From the NCBI GenBank assembly GCA_003510135.1, contig DOKY01000032.1, positions 1 through 40,876 on the forward strand: DNA of 40,876 nucleotides, given 5' to 3'. Positions 38,892-40,876 of this stretch are shown here, piece after piece. This DNA is from Pseudothermotoga sp. Lineage in GTDB: Bacteria; Thermotogota; Thermotogae; Thermotogales; DSM-5069. A program made the translations under genes and the position numbers. Below the pieces are notes generated by a model. It ran no database searches. It was not told the origin of the DNA and saw only the letters and a program-made list of their open reading frames with translations. The stretch's first letter is position 1. Each line of letters starts with the position of its first letter.

Positions 38892-40280
38892 ATGAAAGCT
38901 ATGATACTTTTGCTCATATTAATCGGTGGTTGTGCGATTGCGCAGATGTTATCTGCTGACGAGGTTTTGCAAGATGCCGAATTTGTTTACCAGAAATTGA
39001 GGGATGTCCACCCAAACATATTTCATACGCTTTCTAAGCTGGAGGCGGAAGAGGAGTTTTCCAAACTGAAATCGCGTCTCAGTACCCAACAGTACTGGGA
39101 ACTTCGCGAGGCTTTCAAATTACTCTCTGAATTTGTTGCCCTGTTTAAGGACGGGCACACATATTTATCTATCACCGATCAATTCTATGAGTATCTCAGT
39201 GCAAACGGTAAAGTTGCGCCTATCTTCGTTTCCTTTGCCGACGAAGGAATCTTTGTATTGGCAGATGTCGAGGGTAAGATCAAGGAACCAGGTCTTCTGA
39301 TGTTTTTGAACGGCATCTCCGCAGAAAAGTTGAAAGACGAAATCCTCAGAATGATCAGTTATGAAAGAGTCTCCTTTGCCTACGTTAAGGCTTCAAAGCT
39401 GTTTCATCAATATTGCTGGGTCATCTTCAAAGAGCCACAAAGTTTTGAAGTCGAATATTTGACAGACCAAGGTGTACAACAGAAGATAGAGCTTGCCCCG
39501 GTGAGCTTTGAAGAATATAAAACCCGCAGAGATCAACTGAATCTCTCGAACGAAAAGTTGTGGGATTTTTCAACAATTGAGGAGGACACGGCAATCTTGA
39601 GAATCGATACCTTTGGTTCGTCCTACGAGAGAGATCTTAAACAGTTTATAAAGGAAGCTTTTGAGCGTGTGAAGAAAGAAGGCATCCAGAACTTAATAAT
39701 AGATCTCAGGGGAAACGGCGGTGGGGACTCAAAAATTGCGGAATATCTTTACTCATTTGTAAGTGATGAACCGTACAGGGTTTACGCGGAAGTGCACGTG
39801 AAATATTCAGACGATGCGATCAAGAAATTGAAGATCTTCGATCCGTTGTTGCTTTTTAGAATCAAGGTGCTGAAGCAAGAAACAATTGTTTACAGAAACA
39901 GTCTAAAGAAACCAAAAAAGAACGATCTGTTGTTTAACGGGAACCTCTTTTTGTTGGTTGGACCACAGACTTTTTCAGCGGCTAGCGATTTTGCTGCTAT
40001 GATAAAAGACCTAAAGATCGCCACGATAGTGGGTGAAGAAACAGGAGGACTCGCATCAAGTTACGGTGATGTCTTACCTCTGACTTTACCAAATACAAAG
40101 CTACGGCTCGGTGTATCCTTCAAATACTTCGTTCGTTGTGGAGGTTTTGACGATAAAAGAGGAGTGATACCAGATTTAGTCGTTCGAGCAGATCCACAGT
40201 TTGTTTCACAGAGAGTGGATCCGGCGATTCAAGCTGTGCCGGAGATAGTGAAAAAAGATGATGATGCAAAAGGAAGATGA
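38892..40280 (+). CDS. Exported S41-family peptidase
   Basis: About 462 aa. A hydrophobic start (MKAMILLLILIGGCAIAQ) acts as a signal peptide; the Cys in IGGC makes a lipoprotein possible but the lipobox is poor. The TSPc/S41 domain is marked by NLIIDLRGNGGGDSKIAEYL, LFLLVGPQTFSAASDFAAMI with the nucleophile Ser in TFSAA, and TIVGEETGGLASSYGDVLPL. The GKG Lys of Prc/CtpA enzymes is absent after the Ser, so it belongs with S41 relatives that use another base. No PDZ domain is obvious. ATG 38892 has GGTGAG upstream; GTG 38880 is the other choice. The text looks more A/T-rich at third positions than the flanking core genes, and IS ends follow directly, so transfer is plausible. Confidence 0.85.
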   Translation: MKAMILLLILIGGCAIAQMLSADEVLQDAEFVYQKLRDVHPNIFHTLSKLEAEEEFSKLKSRLSTQQYWELREAFKLLSEFVALFKDGHTYLSITDQFYEYLSANGKVAPIFVSFADEGIFVLADVEGKIKEPGLLMFLNGISAEKLKDEILRMISYERVSFAYVKASKLFHQYCWVIFKEPQSFEVEYLTDQGVQQKIELAPVSFEEYKTRRDQLNLSNEKLWDFSTIEEDTAILRIDTFGSSYERDLKQFIKEAFERVKKEGIQNLIIDLRGNGGGDSKIAEYLYSFVSDEPYRVYAEVHVKYSDDAIKKLKIFDPLLLFRIKVLKQETIVYRNSLKKPKKNDLLFNGNLFLLVGPQTFSAASDFAAMIKDLKIATIVGEETGGLASSYGDVLPLTLPNTKLRLGVSFKYFVRCGGFDDKRGVIPDLVVRADPQFVSQRVDPAIQAVPEIVKKDDDAKGR

Positions 40281-40317
40281 AATGCTCCATGGAAGGCAGC
40301 CTGAAAAGAGCTGCTAA

Positions 40318-40350
40318 GAATCCCATCCCCTTCAGGGGATTGGGAGTGTC
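40318..40350 (+). repeat. Solo IS200/IS605-type right-end hairpin
   Basis: TCCCATCCCC (40321-40330), loop TTCA, then GGGGATTGGGA. The stem is ten pairs with one bulged T at 40340; a bulged base in the stem is typical of the hairpins bound by IS200/IS605 TnpA. The flanks GAA before and GAGTGTCA after match those of the second end at 40508-40545, and both have a TTCA loop. No tnpB remains on its left, so this is a remnant or a solo end. It could also act as a weak terminator for the peptidase gene, but there is no T tract. Confidence 0.6.
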
Positions 40351-40512
40351 AAATCCAGCACGATCTTCCAAGCTTTGTTCGAAGAGGCGGAGGAGACTGC
40401 GACGATTTCGCGCTTGCAGTCTGTCGGCTCGCACAGGCGCTCGGGTACAAGGCATACTACGTCACAGGTTTTTCCTGGAGTCCGCGCAAGAACCATGCTT
40501 GGGCGATTGTGA
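40347..40512 (+). pseudogene. Transglutaminase-fold gene fragment
   Basis: One frame, open from 40305, reads HDLPSFVRRGGGDCDDFALA, then VCRLAQALGYKAYYVTGF and SPRKNHAWAIV. GGDCDDFA with the Cys and the later HAW with the His are the hallmark of transglutaminase-like cysteine peptidases. The frame has no start codon or ribosome site: on the left it enters the IS605-type end at 40318-40350, and on the right it stops in the end of the tnpB element. About 50 codons of the gene survive. The missing right part could lie beyond the IS outside this window. Confidence 0.72.
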
Positions 40513-40876
40513 CCTCCTCCCACTACTGAAGTAGTGGGCTTCCCCCTTCAATGAGGAAGCTTACACGAATATAGGGATTGCTTCCCAGTATCCGTGCAGA
40601 GGCTTTCCTCTCCAGGGGCGTTAGTTCGGGCCGGTCCAGCCCTACGGCCTGATTTGGGCTCAGGCCAAGCCCTTTTTTCAAGATGACCAAAGCCGCATTG
40701 AGATCTCTGTCTTGACGCCATCCGCATTCACATTGAATAACCCTGTCAGAAAGAGATAAACGGTGCTTTTTACCACAGATGAAGCACTCTTGAGTAGTGG
40801 GTTCAAATCTCCCCACAGGGATAGGTGTTGCAAGGCTGTTCCTCAACCTTGCTTTCAATCCACCTATTCCAGAGGA
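40508..40876 (-). mobile_element. IS200/IS605-family element, right end (partial)
   Basis: The right end is the hairpin CCCACTAC-TGAA-GTAGTGGG at 40519-40538 (TTCA loop when read on the tnpB strand), followed on the minus strand by AGGAGGTCAC, with the boundary near 40508-40512. The tnpB frame occupies the rest and runs off the window. No tnpA is seen, but the left end is outside. Confidence 0.8.
40523..40876 (-). CDS. tnpB: RNA-guided endonuclease TnpB, C-terminal part (runs off right edge)
   Basis: About 117 C-terminal residues of TnpB/OrfB. The zinc ribbon shows CFICG and, after 16 residues, CECGW (CxxC...CxC spacing). RQDRDLNAALVIL carries the last RuvC Asp. The frame stays open to base 40876, so the RuvC I and II parts lie outside. 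The TAG stop (40523-40525) falls in the right-end hairpin, as usual in this IS family. TnpB is an RNA-guided nuclease whose guide RNA is made from the 3' end of the gene plus flanking DNA. The Met-like TTG at 40858 is internal. Confidence 0.9.
   Translation of the reverse strand, partial: SSGIGGLKARLRNSLATPIPVGRFEPTTQECFICGKKHRLSLSDRVIQCECGWRQDRDLNAALVILKKGLGLSPNQAVGLDRPELTPLERKASARILGSNPYIRVSFLIEGGSPLLQ

Noticed and set aside
40277..40534. 85-codon plus-strand frame across the IS ends
   Set aside because: Arg-rich shadow of the transglutaminase frame; its first 15 codons might be a tnpB 3' remnant but this cannot be shown.

Overview
The window looks like chromosomal DNA of a Thermotogae bacterium, probably Pseudothermotoga or a close relative. 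This rests on gene content and layout: a glgD-glgC pair followed by an rnfCDGEAB cluster, dprA and ackA; a flagellar run with both FliM and FliY; a T. maritima-type encapsulin with a ferritin-like cargo; and heavy use of TTG and GTG starts behind strong GGAGG ribosome sites, with many 4-base ATGA gene overlaps. The species cannot be fixed without a database search.

Layout. (1) 1-4114, minus strand: rbgA/ylqF, a TPR protein, archaeal-type phosphoglycerate mutase (apgM) and the start of a ComEC-like membrane protein that runs off the left edge. (2) 4176-15432, plus strand: one long, tightly packed run of glgD, glgC, a tail-anchored protein, a pseudopilin-like protein, a radical SAM enzyme, the six-subunit Rnf complex, dprA and ackA. 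It joins glycogen synthesis, ion-coupled ferredoxin:NAD oxidoreduction and acetate/ATP formation. (3) 15419-23444, minus strand: a ferritin-VIT membrane protein, a BtuF-like protein without a signal peptide, an MFS transporter, an aspartate-type aminotransferase, an ABC half-exporter with a degenerate ATPase site, a large exported protein and a TrmN6-like methyltransferase. (4) 23589-24720, plus strand: encapsulated ferritin and encapsulin shell, divergent from the ferritin-VIT gene, so the two form an iron-handling locus. A csaB-like gene (minus) and a metallo-beta-lactamase-fold gene (plus) follow. (5) 26508-37275, minus strand: an operon-like flagellar run from a MotE/FlbB-like protein through fliK, flgD, flgE, flbD, motA, motB, fliL, fliM and fliY to a LolA-like protein. 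(6) 37500-38330, plus strand: a Ppx/GppA phosphatase. (7) 38405-38577, minus strand: tRNA-Arg(GCG) and tRNA-Ser(GCU). (8) 38892-40876: an accessory edge beside the tRNAs with an S41 peptidase, a transglutaminase-fold fragment caught between two inward-facing IS200/IS605-type right ends, and the 3' part of a tnpB gene running off the right edge.

Most of the window is ordinary core genome. The points most worth a second look are: three genes whose ribosome-binding sites point to AUA (or AUU/CUG) start codons, one forming an ATAA overlap just like the ATGA overlaps around it; the encapsulin/ferritin-VIT locus with loss of the flavin-stacking Trp; a very short RnfB; a coiled-coil insertion in MotB and duplicated domains in FlgE; and the double IS605-end structure, whose putative TnpB guide RNAs would both read into the same broken gene.
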